A model generated the notes under the pieces. It was given only the letters and a program-made list of their open reading frames with translations. It made no database searches and was not told the origin of the DNA. DNA of 64,000 nucleotides, taken from the NCBI RefSeq assembly GCF_034006665.1, contig NZ_JAVESI010000004.1, positions 1 through 64,000 of the forward strand, given 5' to 3'. This document shows positions 23,954 to 32,981 of the stretch, one piece after another. The number at the start of each line of letters is the position of its first letter. Position 1 is the first letter of the stretch. This stretch comes from Trichloromonas sp034006665. Its GTDB lineage: Bacteria; Desulfobacterota; Desulfuromonadia; Desulfuromonadales; Trichloromonadaceae. A program made the translations under genes and the position numbers.

Positions 23954-24769
23954 TCAGAATTCCCCTTTGATTCCCTTGGTGGTGGTGTAGAGAAATTTCC
24001 GCACCACGGGGTTTTGACTGTTTTTGATTTCATCCGGCGTACCGACCGCAACGATCTCCCCCCCGTCGATCATGGCGATGCGGTCGGAAAGGTAGAGAGC
24101 GAAGCTCAGGTCGTGGGTGACGATGACCGTGGTGAGGTTGACTTTGACCTTGAGGTCCATGATCACCTGGGCCAGTTCGTCGGAAGTGACCGGATCGAGT
24201 TCGGCGGTCGGCTCGTCGTAAAGAATCAGATCGGGATTCATCGCCAGGGAACGAGCGATGGCCACCCGTTTTTTCATCCCCCCGGAAAGCTCCGATATGG
24301 ATTTGTCCTCATGGCCTTCCAGTCCGACCAGGGCGAGTTTTTCGGCGACGATGGCGCGGATGCGCTCCTCCGGGCAGACCCGCTTCTCCCGCAACCAGAG
24401 CCCGACATTCTCCCCCACGGTCAAGGAATTGAAGAGCGCCGAGGTCTGGAAGACCATGCTGTAGCGATAACTCAAAGCGCCTTTACCGGCGTCGTAAATA
24501 TCCTCGCCGTCGATGCGGATACTCCCCGTATCGGGCTCGATCAGGCGCACGATATGTTTGAGCAGCACGCTCTTGCCGGTGCCCGAAGGGCCGATGATGG
24601 AAAAGGTCTCTCCCGCCGCGATATCGAGGCTGATGTCGCGCAACACCACTTGGCCGTCGAAGGCTTTGCTCAGCCCCTCGATGCGTAGGGCAACCCCGCG
24701 CGGCTCGGCATAGTTGGCAACTCCGTGCGGCTCGGGAACAAACCAGTCGGCGAACAGTCCGCTGAACAT
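23954..24769 (-). CDS. mlaF: phospholipid ABC transporter ATP-binding protein
   Basis: About 271 residues; the ATPase of the Mla (retrograde or anterograde lipid) transporter. Walker A GPSGTGKSVLLK, Q-loop VFQTSALFNSLTV, signature LSGGMKKRVAIARSL, Walker B LILYDEPTAELD and the switch histidine in VIVTHDLSF are all present. An N-terminal 30-residue extension precedes the ABC fold. The ATG at 24769 with GAGG upstream is preferred; GTG at 24784 would overlap the stop of mlaE. Its C-terminus NPVVRKFLYTTTKGI is typical of MlaF. Confidence 0.93.
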   Translation of the reverse strand: MFSGLFADWFVPEPHGVANYAEPRGVALRIEGLSKAFDGQVVLRDISLDIAAGETFSIIGPSGTGKSVLLKHIVRLIEPDTGSIRIDGEDIYDAGKGALSYRYSMVFQTSALFNSLTVGENVGLWLREKRVCPEERIRAIVAEKLALVGLEGHEDKSISELSGGMKKRVAIARSLAMNPDLILYDEPTAELDPVTSDELAQVIMDLKVKVNLTTVIVTHDLSFALYLSDRIAMIDGGEIVAVGTPDEIKNSQNPVVRKFLYTTTKGIKGEF

Positions 24770-24780
24770 CTCTTGGCACC

Positions 24781-25548
24781 TCACATCATCAGCCGGCTGA
24801 GGAAGTAATCGGCCACCAGAATCATGACAAAGGACATGACCACGGCACGTGTCGTCGACTGGCCGATGCCGCGTGCCCCGCCTTTGGTCTTGAAACCGAC
24901 ATAGCAGCCGACATGAGCGACAATCCCGCCGAAGACCGTGGCCTTAGTCAACCCCTTGAGAATCTCTTCGTAACCGATGGCCCGGATCATGTTTTCGTAA
25001 TAGACGTTGTAGGGCACATTGATCAGGGGATTGACGTCACTGATGAAGGCCCCTCCGGCGATGCCGACAAGCATGGCAAAGATCACCAGGCAAGGGACCG
25101 CCACCAGGCAGGCAAGCAGACGGGGCATGGCCAGATAGCGCACCGGGCTGATTTCCAGGGTGCGCAGGGCATCGATCTCCTCGTAAACCTGCATCGCTCC
25201 CACCTCGGCGGCCATCGCCGAGCCGACCCGCCCGGCGACCAGCAAACTGGTCATCACCGGCCCCAGCTCCTTGACCATGGAAAGACCGACAATCGCTCCA
25301 ATGACCTCTTGGGTACCGTAGAGGGCCAACTCCGATCCGGTCTGCAACGCCAGCACCATGCCCACAAACAGGGCCAGCACCAGAGCCACCGGCAGGGTGC
25401 CGATGCCGACTTCGGCGGTCTGCCGGAAGATTGCCGGCAGATTACGGGGCGCCTCGCGAAAGAAATAGACGGTCTGGGCAAAGAGCCGCACCATCTCGCC
25501 GGTGGTCTGGGCCAGATTCAGCAGTTGTCGGCCGATCGCCTCGATCAT
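24781..25548 (-). CDS. mlaE: phospholipid ABC transporter permease
   Basis: A 255-residue MlaE-family inner-membrane permease with five to six hydrophobic segments. LPVALVLALFVGMVLALQTGSEL and the conserved EVGAMQVYEEIDALRTLEISPVRYLAMPR cytoplasmic helix are the family signature, and GGARGIGQSTTRAVVMSFVMILVADYFLS closes the protein. It pairs with MlaF (start overlapping its stop) and MlaD. Its ATG overlaps the last codons of the upstream W/F-P repeat gene by four bases. Confidence 0.94.
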   Translation of the reverse strand: MIEAIGRQLLNLAQTTGEMVRLFAQTVYFFREAPRNLPAIFRQTAEVGIGTLPVALVLALFVGMVLALQTGSELALYGTQEVIGAIVGLSMVKELGPVMTSLLVAGRVGSAMAAEVGAMQVYEEIDALRTLEISPVRYLAMPRLLACLVAVPCLVIFAMLVGIAGGAFISDVNPLINVPYNVYYENMIRAIGYEEILKGLTKATVFGGIVAHVGCYVGFKTKGGARGIGQSTTRAVVMSFVMILVADYFLSRLMM

Positions 25549-27023
25549 ATCCCCACCCCGGCTTCCATCCTGTCCCCCCAGGCCAGGGGCCAGGGGAGAT
25601 AGAACAAGTTGATGCGTTTGCCGTCGCCGGCGTGGCGGTAGCGAAAAAGACCCTTGAGCAGGCTCAGGTCTGTCCCCGAGTCGCTCTGGCGGGTGTAGCG
25701 AAAGAGGGGAAAGAGTTCCATGGCCCGATCCTCGCCGCGCCGTTCGTGCCAGTAGAGATTCCAGAGAAAGCTGGAGACGCTGTTGCCCGAATCATCCCAC
25801 TTGCGCTGATAGAGCCGCCAGAGCGGCGCCCAGTTCCGTTCGATGCCCGGCTGCTCAGGAAAGATCGGCTCCAGCAGGGAAAGCAGATGCAGATGATTGA
25901 CGTTGTTCGCGCGGCGAAAGGAGACAAGCGGCCAGAGATCGATGCGCCGGCGATCGGGGATGGACTCGGCAGCCAGGGTTTTCTGTTGTTGGGAATAAAG
26001 AAAAAAGAGCACCTGATCTCGCCGGAAACGGTAGTTATCAGAGCGGTTTTCTTCGATTTTATAAAGCGGCCAGAGAAACCAGCGCTTACGCCGGTCGCCA
26101 CTGCGTTCGTCAGCAAAGAAGGGGAGCAGGCGCAGCCCCTGGCGATCCTTCCCCCGGGTAATACGCACCAGGGGCATGGGTAGATCCCATTGCTCGTAGT
26201 TCCGCCGCCGGTCAACAACATGGCCGAAGAAGGGCCAGAGGACGGTATGCCGGGTAAATTCCGGCGACTCATCTTCAAGATAGAATGGAAACGCGGCGCG
26301 AATCCGCCGAGGGTTGTCTCCGTCGAGATGAAGATCTTCGGAAAAGAAGATCGGCCAGAGCAGGTAGCTCTTGCGATAGACCCCTTCCTTGCGGCTGCCC
26401 CCCCACAGGGGCCAGAAGTCGAAGCCCGACTCGTCGGGACCGTGAATGCGGGAAAAAAAAGGCCACAGCCAATGCTCGGTCGAGGTTTCGTCTTTTTTCG
26501 TCCGGGCATGGAGGGGAAAAAGCGTGAAGTGAATTTCATCCCGTCCAAAGCGTTCCAGCAGGGTGCCGCCGAAAGGGAAAAAAGCGAAATAATCCGGCTT
26601 CTCGGTATCTCCCCGCCGGGAAAAGAGGAAGGGGAACAACGTCAATGAACTCGCTTGCTCCTCCGCCTGGGGGGCCCGGCGATAGTTGAGAAACTGCAGG
26701 CCGCGCCAGTTTGTTTCCGCGTCCGAACGGGACGTGGTCAGCAGCGGATAGAGCAACTCCGAAAAACTCTCGACCGGCCCCTCGGCGGCACGATAAAAGA
26801 AGGGGCGCAGGGCAAATTCCGCTTCCGTGCCTTTCTTCTCCAGCTTGATGAGGGGGCCGAGAAGATGGGTGACCTGATAATCGGTCTCGACGGAAGAGCG
26901 ATAATCGAGCAGGGGCCAGAGAGTCACGATCCGGCCGCCCTTTTCGGCCGCCACTCCCCAAGGCCAGAGCAGCAAGAAGCACAGCAGTACCAGCAGGCGG
27001 CGCGACAGCAGAATGTTACCCAA
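25545..27023 (-). CDS. exported protein with repeated W/F-P motifs, unknown function
   Basis: A 492-residue protein with a signal peptide (residues 1-26, cleavage near GVAAEK). I do not recognise a family with known function. The mature part is made of about 17 short repeats of the form [LF]-[WF]-P-[LFI]-[FLY], for example TLWPLLDYR, TLFPFLF, WLWPFFSR, LLWPIFF, VLWPFFGH and ELFPLFRY, spaced 20-35 residues apart with charged segments between. Alternating strands of this kind suggest a beta-rich or outer-membrane structure. Its stop overlaps the mlaE start by four bases, so a role in envelope lipid transport is a reasonable guess. Confidence 0.75.
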   Translation of the reverse strand: MGNILLSRRLLVLLCFLLLWPWGVAAEKGGRIVTLWPLLDYRSSVETDYQVTHLLGPLIKLEKKGTEAEFALRPFFYRAAEGPVESFSELLYPLLTTSRSDAETNWRGLQFLNYRRAPQAEEQASSLTLFPFLFSRRGDTEKPDYFAFFPFGGTLLERFGRDEIHFTLFPLHARTKKDETSTEHWLWPFFSRIHGPDESGFDFWPLWGGSRKEGVYRKSYLLWPIFFSEDLHLDGDNPRRIRAAFPFYLEDESPEFTRHTVLWPFFGHVVDRRRNYEQWDLPMPLVRITRGKDRQGLRLLPFFADERSGDRRKRWFLWPLYKIEENRSDNYRFRRDQVLFFLYSQQQKTLAAESIPDRRRIDLWPLVSFRRANNVNHLHLLSLLEPIFPEQPGIERNWAPLWRLYQRKWDDSGNSVSSFLWNLYWHERRGEDRAMELFPLFRYTRQSDSGTDLSLLKGLFRYRHAGDGKRINLFYLPWPLAWGDRMEAGVGI

Positions 27024-27136
27024 AGCTTCCTCGCAAACTCAAAGACACTTCAATGAAAAAGTGCGCCGATCCCAGTATGGGGCGGGTTGAAACTCAAAGC
27101 GGCCCCGGTGACGGTTACACCGGCCGCGGGGACTGA

Positions 27137-28105
27137 TCAGTGTGATTTTCCCGTCTCCAGCAGCCGGTCCATGGCTTCCCGGGCCTCGGTATAATCGGGA
27201 TTGAGCTCCAGCGCCTTTTCCAGCGCCTCGAAGGCGCCGCCGGTATTGCCCATCCGACTGCGGCACATTCCGAGGAAATGATAGAACTCGCAGCAGGGAA
27301 TCTCGGCGGTAAACTGGCCCCGTTCTTCGATGATGTCGAGGGTGGTGACCGCCTCCTCGTAATGCCCCTGACCGTACGAATCCATCGCCGCGCCGATATA
27401 TTCGTAATCGTCGATCAGCGGCGTTTCCGGCGGCTCTTGACCCTGCAGGCGCGCCGCCATTTCGCTTAAGGAATCGCGGGCCTCCCCTGGGGGAAGCTTA
27501 TCGACAACCTGCCGCCAGCGGGCGACGGCTGAGGGATAATCGCCGAAGAGATAATCAATGCGCCCAAGCACGTTAAGCGCCTGAAGATTTTCCGGGTCCG
27601 CCTTGAGGACCTCCTGAAGATAGCCCATGGCCTTAAGCAGAGAAGACCGAGCGTCGGCAAACTCGCTGAACATCTGGGAAAGCTGGTAATATTCGATGCC
27701 CAGGCGCAGGCGCAGACCGGAATTCCCCGGGTCGAGCAAGGCCAAAATCTTCATGTAGGAAATCTTTTGCCGAATGGATTCACTGTCAACTTCCCGGTGA
27801 TCGATCAGGAGGATCTGTGCGCCGAGGTCGGCGAGGTAGTGAGGATAGGCGTCGCGCAACAGTTCAGCGTATTGGCGGTTGCGCAGGCAGTCGGGAAACT
27901 GACGCAGATAGTCGTTAACCCCTTCGCCCATGGCATTGGCGGAAGGATTGCCCTCTTTGAGGGCTTCGGGATGAATCGGCAGCGGAATCACCGGCAGCGG
28001 GACGGGGGTCTGCTCGGGGCCCACCGGCACGGTCATGCCCCGCTCGGGAGCCCACAGGGTGAAGTGTTGAGGGTCGAGGGAAAGTTCTTTGGAATAAGGT
28101 GACAT
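27137..28105 (-). CDS. tetratricopeptide-repeat protein
   Basis: A 322-residue protein. An N-terminal proline-rich segment (VPLPVIPLPIHPEAL, about 30-50) is followed by TPR units: LRLRLGIEYYQLSQMFSEFADARSSLLKAMGYLQEVLKADP, ALNVLGRIDYLFGDYPSAVARWRQVVDKLP and the C-terminal CCEFYHFLGMCRSRMGNTGGAFEALEKALELNPDYTEA. No signal peptide is seen, so it is probably cytoplasmic. It lies between the GNAT-like and W/F-P repeat genes on the same strand; the partner is not known. Confidence 0.75.
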   Translation of the reverse strand: MSPYSKELSLDPQHFTLWAPERGMTVPVGPEQTPVPLPVIPLPIHPEALKEGNPSANAMGEGVNDYLRQFPDCLRNRQYAELLRDAYPHYLADLGAQILLIDHREVDSESIRQKISYMKILALLDPGNSGLRLRLGIEYYQLSQMFSEFADARSSLLKAMGYLQEVLKADPENLQALNVLGRIDYLFGDYPSAVARWRQVVDKLPPGEARDSLSEMAARLQGQEPPETPLIDDYEYIGAAMDSYGQGHYEEAVTTLDIIEERGQFTAEIPCCEFYHFLGMCRSRMGNTGGAFEALEKALELNPDYTEAREAMDRLLETGKSH

Positions 28106-28143
28106 GGCCTAAATCCTTAAAGTGGTGAATGAGAGATTTTCGA

Positions 28144-28971
28144 TCAGAACAAACGTTCCGGAAAGGTGTCGATTCCCGCGTTCACGCCGACGGTCTTGTA
28201 GATTTTTACCTCATCCCAGGGACAAGGGAGAATGCCGTCGTGAATTGCCCAGCTGCGACCGCGCACAGTCTTTTCCATACCCGGTTGCCGGAAGGGGGTC
28301 GAGCCGTCGAGGCGCCGGAAGAGCTCGCCGCCAGGGTGGAATTCCTGATTGATCCAGAGCATCAGTTGCTTGCCGGTGACGTAGTCGAAACCGTAGCGTT
28401 CATAGCGAATGGCATTGCTGTAGGAGAGGGGTTCGGCGACGATGATGTCGACGCCCAGGGAAGCGACGAAGGCCTCGAATTGGCGAAAAAAACCGGAAAA
28501 CATCTTGAGTCCGCGCCGCACCTGATTGGGAGAAAGGCCGGCGGTCATGGCTTTGATCTCTTCGTCGCGATTGCGGCGCAAGGTGCCGAAACAGTTGTCC
28601 CGCCCCTGCTCGTCGCGGTCGATGTCGAAGCGGGGTCCGTCGGGGTCGTTGATTAGGCAGAAACTCAGCTCGATCTGCCGGAAAGGAGTATCCGCGACCT
28701 CCACGAAAAAGAGGCAATCGCGGTCCCCGGGGTCGCGTCGGACCTCGATGCGCAACAGGCCGATGCCGTCGGGACAGATGGTGGTGATGGATCTCCGTCC
28801 GTCGGGACCGGCTCCCGTCGCCCGGTCGATAGGGAAGCGCTCGAAGACCGCCTCGGGAACGAGGCGGCGATAGATCCCCTCCTTCACCTCGAAAGGAAGG
28901 CGGTTGATGTCCTTCAGGCTGAAAAGGGGAAAGCCGTCGGGATCGAGCAGATGGCCGCCAGCGGCATTCAT
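28144..28971 (-). CDS. conserved hypothetical, possible GNAT-like acyltransferase
   Basis: A 275-residue protein of unknown function. The C-terminal third contains LSYSNAIRYERYGFDYVTGKQLMLW, which looks like the acceptor end of a GNAT acetyltransferase (N-x-A-x-x-x-Y-E-R-x-G-F). The N-terminal half is rich in strands with no motif I know. Its start overlaps the stop of the HDAC-like gene by four bases, so the two are translationally coupled; an acetylase-deacetylase pair would make sense but is inference. No signal peptide. Confidence 0.6.
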   Translation of the reverse strand: MNAAGGHLLDPDGFPLFSLKDINRLPFEVKEGIYRRLVPEAVFERFPIDRATGAGPDGRRSITTICPDGIGLLRIEVRRDPGDRDCLFFVEVADTPFRQIELSFCLINDPDGPRFDIDRDEQGRDNCFGTLRRNRDEEIKAMTAGLSPNQVRRGLKMFSGFFRQFEAFVASLGVDIIVAEPLSYSNAIRYERYGFDYVTGKQLMLWINQEFHPGGELFRRLDGSTPFRQPGMEKTVRGRSWAIHDGILPCPWDEVKIYKTVGVNAGIDTFPERLF

Positions 28972-30137
28972 CGCCCACCTCCAGAGGGAATGCTGTGCAG
29001 GGGAAAGAGCTTGCGTTCAAGTATCCGCAGATTCTTTTCCAGAGCCTCTTGGGCGCGGGCGAAATCATTGGGTTGGGCCAAGTGCGGCAGATCGCGCAAG
29101 CGCGTGTCGGCGTAGCCCAGATCACGAATCAGGGCGACGAAGTCTTCAGGAAGATGGTCGGGAACCTCGACGCCGACGATAGTGGCCCAGAGCAGTGCCC
29201 AGGCACGGGCCACATTGAGCTTTTCGTAGCCGCCGCCGCCGATGCAGACCCAGGGCAGGCCGGTGGCGAGAAACTCCCGGGCGGCGTATTCGATGACCCC
29301 GGTGGTCATTTCCAGGCGGCTGAGAGGATCGGTGCGCAGGGTATCGACGCCCATCTGGGTCACCAGCACGTCGGGGGCAAAAGCCTTCAGCATCGGGAGT
29401 ACCACACTGCGAAAGCCCTGTTCGAAAATCAAGTCATCGGAGTGGGCGCGAAAGGGGAGATTCACCGAATAGCCGTATCCCTCCCCTTCCCCAAGTTCCT
29501 GAGGGAAGCCGGTCTGGGGGAAGAAGTTCTCGCCGGACTCGTGCAGAGAGATGGTCAGCACCCGGTTACTGGTATAAAAGGCCTCCTGCACACCGTCGCC
29601 ATGATGGGCGTCTATATCCACATAGGCAACCCGCAGTCCCCGGTGCACCAGTTGCTGAATGGCGATCACCGCGTCGTTGAGATAGCTGAATCCGGAAGCG
29701 CGGGCGGCGTGGGCATGATGATAGCCGCCGGCCAGGGAAAACGCGACCCGGCAGCCCTCGTCAACGACCTGACGGGCGGCCTCCAGAGTCCCGCCGCAAC
29801 CGAGCAGCGACCACTCGTAAACGCCCTGGAAAACAGGATTTTCCACATCTCCCAGACCATAGCGAAAATTTGCCCGGGGGGTGCTGTCACGGCTGAATTC
29901 CTTGAGTGTCGCCAGATAGCCGGGCGCGTGAAAACCGCTCAGCAACTCCTCCGGTGCGAAGGGGCACTCGACTTGGCGCACGCCAGGCAACTCCAGCAGG
30001 CCGAGGATGCGCATGAGTTCATAGGTCAGTCGGTAGCGCGCGACCTTGAAGGGATGGTCTTCCCCAAAACTGAAGTCATCAAAACGGCGGGAATAAATCA
30101 GCGCCCAAGAGTCTGAATTGGCAACTGTTTTCGGCAT
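28968..30137 (-). CDS. histone deacetylase family protein (AcuC/HdaH type)
   Basis: A 389-residue zinc deacetylase fold that removes acetyl groups from lysine side chains or small amines such as polyamines. The HH pair in GGYHHA, the metal site DIDAHHGDGVQEAFY, the aspartate of QMGVDTLRTDPLSR and the C-terminal GGGGYEKLNVARAW are all intact, so it should be active. It is the first gene of a minus-strand series running through to mlaD. No promoter is obvious in the 133 bases shared with the divergent tmk. Acetoin-utilisation (AcuC) or polyamine (AphA) roles are both possible. Confidence 0.9.
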   Translation of the reverse strand: MPKTVANSDSWALIYSRRFDDFSFGEDHPFKVARYRLTYELMRILGLLELPGVRQVECPFAPEELLSGFHAPGYLATLKEFSRDSTPRANFRYGLGDVENPVFQGVYEWSLLGCGGTLEAARQVVDEGCRVAFSLAGGYHHAHAARASGFSYLNDAVIAIQQLVHRGLRVAYVDIDAHHGDGVQEAFYTSNRVLTISLHESGENFFPQTGFPQELGEGEGYGYSVNLPFRAHSDDLIFEQGFRSVVLPMLKAFAPDVLVTQMGVDTLRTDPLSRLEMTTGVIEYAAREFLATGLPWVCIGGGGYEKLNVARAWALLWATIVGVEVPDHLPEDFVALIRDLGYADTRLRDLPHLAQPNDFARAQEALEKNLRILERKLFPLHSIPSGGGR

Positions 30138-30270
30138 GCGGCTGTTTTACACCGGGCGCTTGCAAAGGTCAACCCGGGATTCTCCGGAAAACCGCGTGAA
30201 TACAGGTTTCCCTTGATTCTTCCCCGGCAGCTTTCTATAATACGGCGATTTTACGGGAAGATTGGAATCG

Positions 30271-30921
30271 ATGGCCTTTTTTATCACGTTCGAGGGCGGC
30301 GAAGGCTGCGGCAAATCGACCCAGATCGCGGCCCTGACGGCGCGTCTGGCCGCCCGGAGGATCCCGGTACTGGCGACCCGTGAGCCGGGCGGTTGCGCCA
30401 TTTCCGACGCCATTCGCCGGATTCTCCTCAATCCGGCCAACGCCGCCTTGGTTCCCCGGGCGGAACTCCTCCTCTACGCGGCGGCCCGCGCCCAGCATGT
30501 GGAGGAAGTCATCCTTCCGGCCCTGCGTCGGGGCACCTGGGTGCTCTGCGACCGTTTCAGCGACGCCACCCTTGCCTACCAGGGAGGAGGACGGGAGTTG
30601 CCGATGGCCATCATCGAACCCTTAAACCGGATCGCTACCGCCGGCCTTCAGCCCGATCTCACCTTCCTTCTCGACCTGCCGGTGGAAGAAGGACTGCGCC
30701 GCGCTATCGGCCGCAATCATCAGCACGGAACCGCCCACGAAGGACGTTTTGAGGCGGAAACCCTGGCCTTTCACGAGCGGGTGCGCGCCGCTTACCGGAA
30801 ACTCGCCGAAGAGCAGGAGCGCTTTCGTATCGTCGACGCTTCGGGGAAAATCGAAATCGTGACGGAGCGGATCGATGGGATGCTCGACGCTTTTTTGGTG
30901 AAACGGGGCGAGAAACCATGA
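30271..30921 (+). CDS. tmk: thymidylate kinase
   Basis: A 216-residue kinase phosphorylating dTMP to dTDP. P-loop FEGGEGCGKST near residues 7-17, TREPGG in the dTMP-binding site, the DR-x motif CDRFSDATLAYQGGGR, and an arginine-rich lid around RRAIGRNHQH. The ATG at 30271 is used; TTG three codons earlier is possible. The last four bases overlap holB, as is common for these two genes. Confidence 0.95.
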   Translation: MAFFITFEGGEGCGKSTQIAALTARLAARRIPVLATREPGGCAISDAIRRILLNPANAALVPRAELLLYAAARAQHVEEVILPALRRGTWVLCDRFSDATLAYQGGGRELPMAIIEPLNRIATAGLQPDLTFLLDLPVEEGLRRAIGRNHQHGTAHEGRFEAETLAFHERVRAAYRKLAEEQERFRIVDASGKIEIVTERIDGMLDAFLVKRGEKP

Positions 30922-31886
30922 CCTTCAGCCAGATTATCGGCCACGAGCGGCAAAAGGATATTCTCCGGCGGGCTCTTGCTCACGGTCGCCTCGCCCATGC
31001 TTATCTCTTCGAAGGACCCGAGGGGGTCGGCAAGCGGCTCATGGCCACCGCTCTCGTCCGCGCCCTCTTTTGTGCCGAGGGAACAGGCTGCGGCCGTTGC
31101 CCGGCCTGCCGCAAAATTGACCATCATAACCACCCCGACCTGCATATTCTCGAAGCCGATGGCCAGACGATCAAGATTGAGCAGGTGCGGGCCCTGCAGA
31201 AAGAACTGACCTTCCGCCCCCTGGAAGGGCCGCGCAAGGTCTGCCTGATCGACGGCGCCGAACGGATGAACGCGGCGGCGGCCAACTCCCTGCTCAAGAC
31301 TCTGGAAGAACCGAGCGGCGACGCCCTGCTAATCTTGCTCAGCAGCCGCCCCGAAAGCATCCTGAGTACCATCCGTTCCCGTTGCCAGCGTCTCCCTTTT
31401 ACCCGCCTGCCCCAGGCACGGATCAAAGAGGTACTGCTGGAACGCATGGAACTCGATCCCACCCAGGGGCACATCCTGGCGGCTTTATCCGAGGGGAGTT
31501 TCAAGAAGGCCCTAGGCAAGGATCGCGATCTCTACCTGGAAAAGCGTCGCGAACTGCTCAAGTCCCTGACCGCTCTGGCGCCCAGCCGGGTTCTCCCCCT
31601 CTTCGAACTGGCGAACACCCTGGCCGAGGAAAAGGACCGGCTCTTCGAGATTCTCGATATCTTTCAGGCCTTTTACCGGGATCTGCTCCTTTACCGGCAA
31701 GGTCGACCGGAAGATGAACTGGTCAACATCGACCTGGCTGAAAAAATCCGGCGAGTCGCATCCCGGGAGAGTCTCCCCTCACTCCTGACCAAGCTCGACG
31801 CCATCGAAGCCGGCCGTCGTCACCTGGAACGCAACGTCAATCGCCAGCTGGCCGTGGAAGTGCTGCTGATGCGGCTGGCCGCCTGA
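30918..31886 (+). CDS. holB: DNA polymerase III delta' subunit
   Basis: A 322-residue AAA+ subunit of the clamp loader. FSQIIGHERQKDILRRAL opens the domain, then the P-loop-like GPEGVGKRLMA, a zinc-binding CGRCPACRKIDHHNHPD, the sensor motif CLIDGAERMNAAAANSLLKTLEEP and the SRC motif IRSRCQRL. The helical collar domain follows from about 200. It is the usual length. It is coupled to tmk by a 4-base overlap. Confidence 0.93.
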   Translation: MTFSQIIGHERQKDILRRALAHGRLAHAYLFEGPEGVGKRLMATALVRALFCAEGTGCGRCPACRKIDHHNHPDLHILEADGQTIKIEQVRALQKELTFRPLEGPRKVCLIDGAERMNAAAANSLLKTLEEPSGDALLILLSSRPESILSTIRSRCQRLPFTRLPQARIKEVLLERMELDPTQGHILAALSEGSFKKALGKDRDLYLEKRRELLKSLTALAPSRVLPLFELANTLAEEKDRLFEILDIFQAFYRDLLLYRQGRPEDELVNIDLAEKIRRVASRESLPSLLTKLDAIEAGRRHLERNVNRQLAVEVLLMRLAA

Positions 31887-31917
31887 TCAAAATTCAACCG
31901 GAAGGTTCGCATACCCC

Positions 31918-32964
31918 ATGCCGAGAATCGTTTCCCTGAAATTCCGCGATGCCGGAAAACATTACTTCTTCAACCCCCTTGATCTCGAACTGGCCAAGGG
32001 TGATCGAGTTGTGGTCGAAACCGACCGGGGGCGGGCATTGGCCACGGTGGTGGCTCCGCCGGAAGAACGCCCTGAAGACCAGCTTCCCGCCGATCTCAAA
32101 AACGTGATCCGGATCGCCGGCGACGACGATCTGGCCATGGCCCAGGCCAACGTCGCCCGGGAGCGGGAGGCTTACATCTTCTGTCAGGAACGCATCCAGA
32201 AGCGGACCATGGAGATGAAACTGGTGCGAGCCGAGTATCTCTTTGACGGTTCGAAAATCATCTTTTATTTTACCGCCGATGGCCGTGTCGACTTCCGTGA
32301 GCTGGTCAAGGATCTGGCGCATCATTTCCACACCCGCATCGAGATGCGCCAGATCGGCGTACGCGACGAGGCCAAGTTGATCGGCGGTATCGGCATCTGC
32401 GGCCGGGAGCTCTGCTGCTGTACTTTTCTCACCGAATTCACGCCGGTTTCGGTGCGCATGGCCAAGGAGCAGGGACTGGCCCTCAATCCGACCAAGATTT
32501 CCGGTCAGTGCGGCCGATTGCTCTGCTGTCTGAGCTACGAATTCGATACCTACTGCGGACTCAAGAAAAGCCTGCCCAAGTGCGGCCGTAAAGTTCAGCT
32601 CGACGGGATCAAGGGCGAGGTCGTCAATCAGGATGTGCTGCGCCAGAAGGTGCTCGTGCGCCTCGAAGATGGCCGCAGCGTCTCCGTCACCGCCGACCAG
32701 ATTGAACAGGGTAAGGGTCCGACTCCGGTTCTGGGTGAGGAAACCTCGCGTCGCAATCGCCCGGCCCCCTCGGGACGCAGCCGGTCGGGACGTGGCGAAA
32801 GTCACCCCCCATCCGCCGCCGCGCCGGCGAATCCGCCGCCCAAGCCCGCCAAACCGGCCCCGCCCGCCGAAGTCAAGCCCCAGGATCCGCCGGCCGAAGG
32901 CGAAGAAGCCGCGAAAACCAGTCGCAAGCGGAGTCGCAGCCGGCGCCGCCCCCGTCGCAAATAA
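31918..32964 (+). CDS. ricT: PSP1 domain protein, RicT-like
   Basis: A 348-residue PSP1 (RicT/YaaT) protein. The conserved cysteine block GICGRELCCCTF and SGQCGRLLCCLSYE, near 160-205, binds an iron-sulfur cluster in the Ric complex of Bacillus, which affects RNase Y; that function is not shown for this lineage. The first 260 residues cover the family. A C-terminal tail of about 80 residues is low-complexity, Pro/Ala-rich and ends in an Arg/Ser-rich stretch (RKRSRSRRRPRRK), suggesting RNA or ribosome binding. It lies between holB and metG. Confidence 0.9.
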   Translation: MPRIVSLKFRDAGKHYFFNPLDLELAKGDRVVVETDRGRALATVVAPPEERPEDQLPADLKNVIRIAGDDDLAMAQANVAREREAYIFCQERIQKRTMEMKLVRAEYLFDGSKIIFYFTADGRVDFRELVKDLAHHFHTRIEMRQIGVRDEAKLIGGIGICGRELCCCTFLTEFTPVSVRMAKEQGLALNPTKISGQCGRLLCCLSYEFDTYCGLKKSLPKCGRKVQLDGIKGEVVNQDVLRQKVLVRLEDGRSVSVTADQIEQGKGPTPVLGEETSRRNRPAPSGRSRSGRGESHPPSAAAPANPPPKPAKPAPPAEVKPQDPPAEGEEAAKTSRKRSRSRRRPRRK

Positions 32965-32981
32965 GCCAAGGAGAACGCCTC

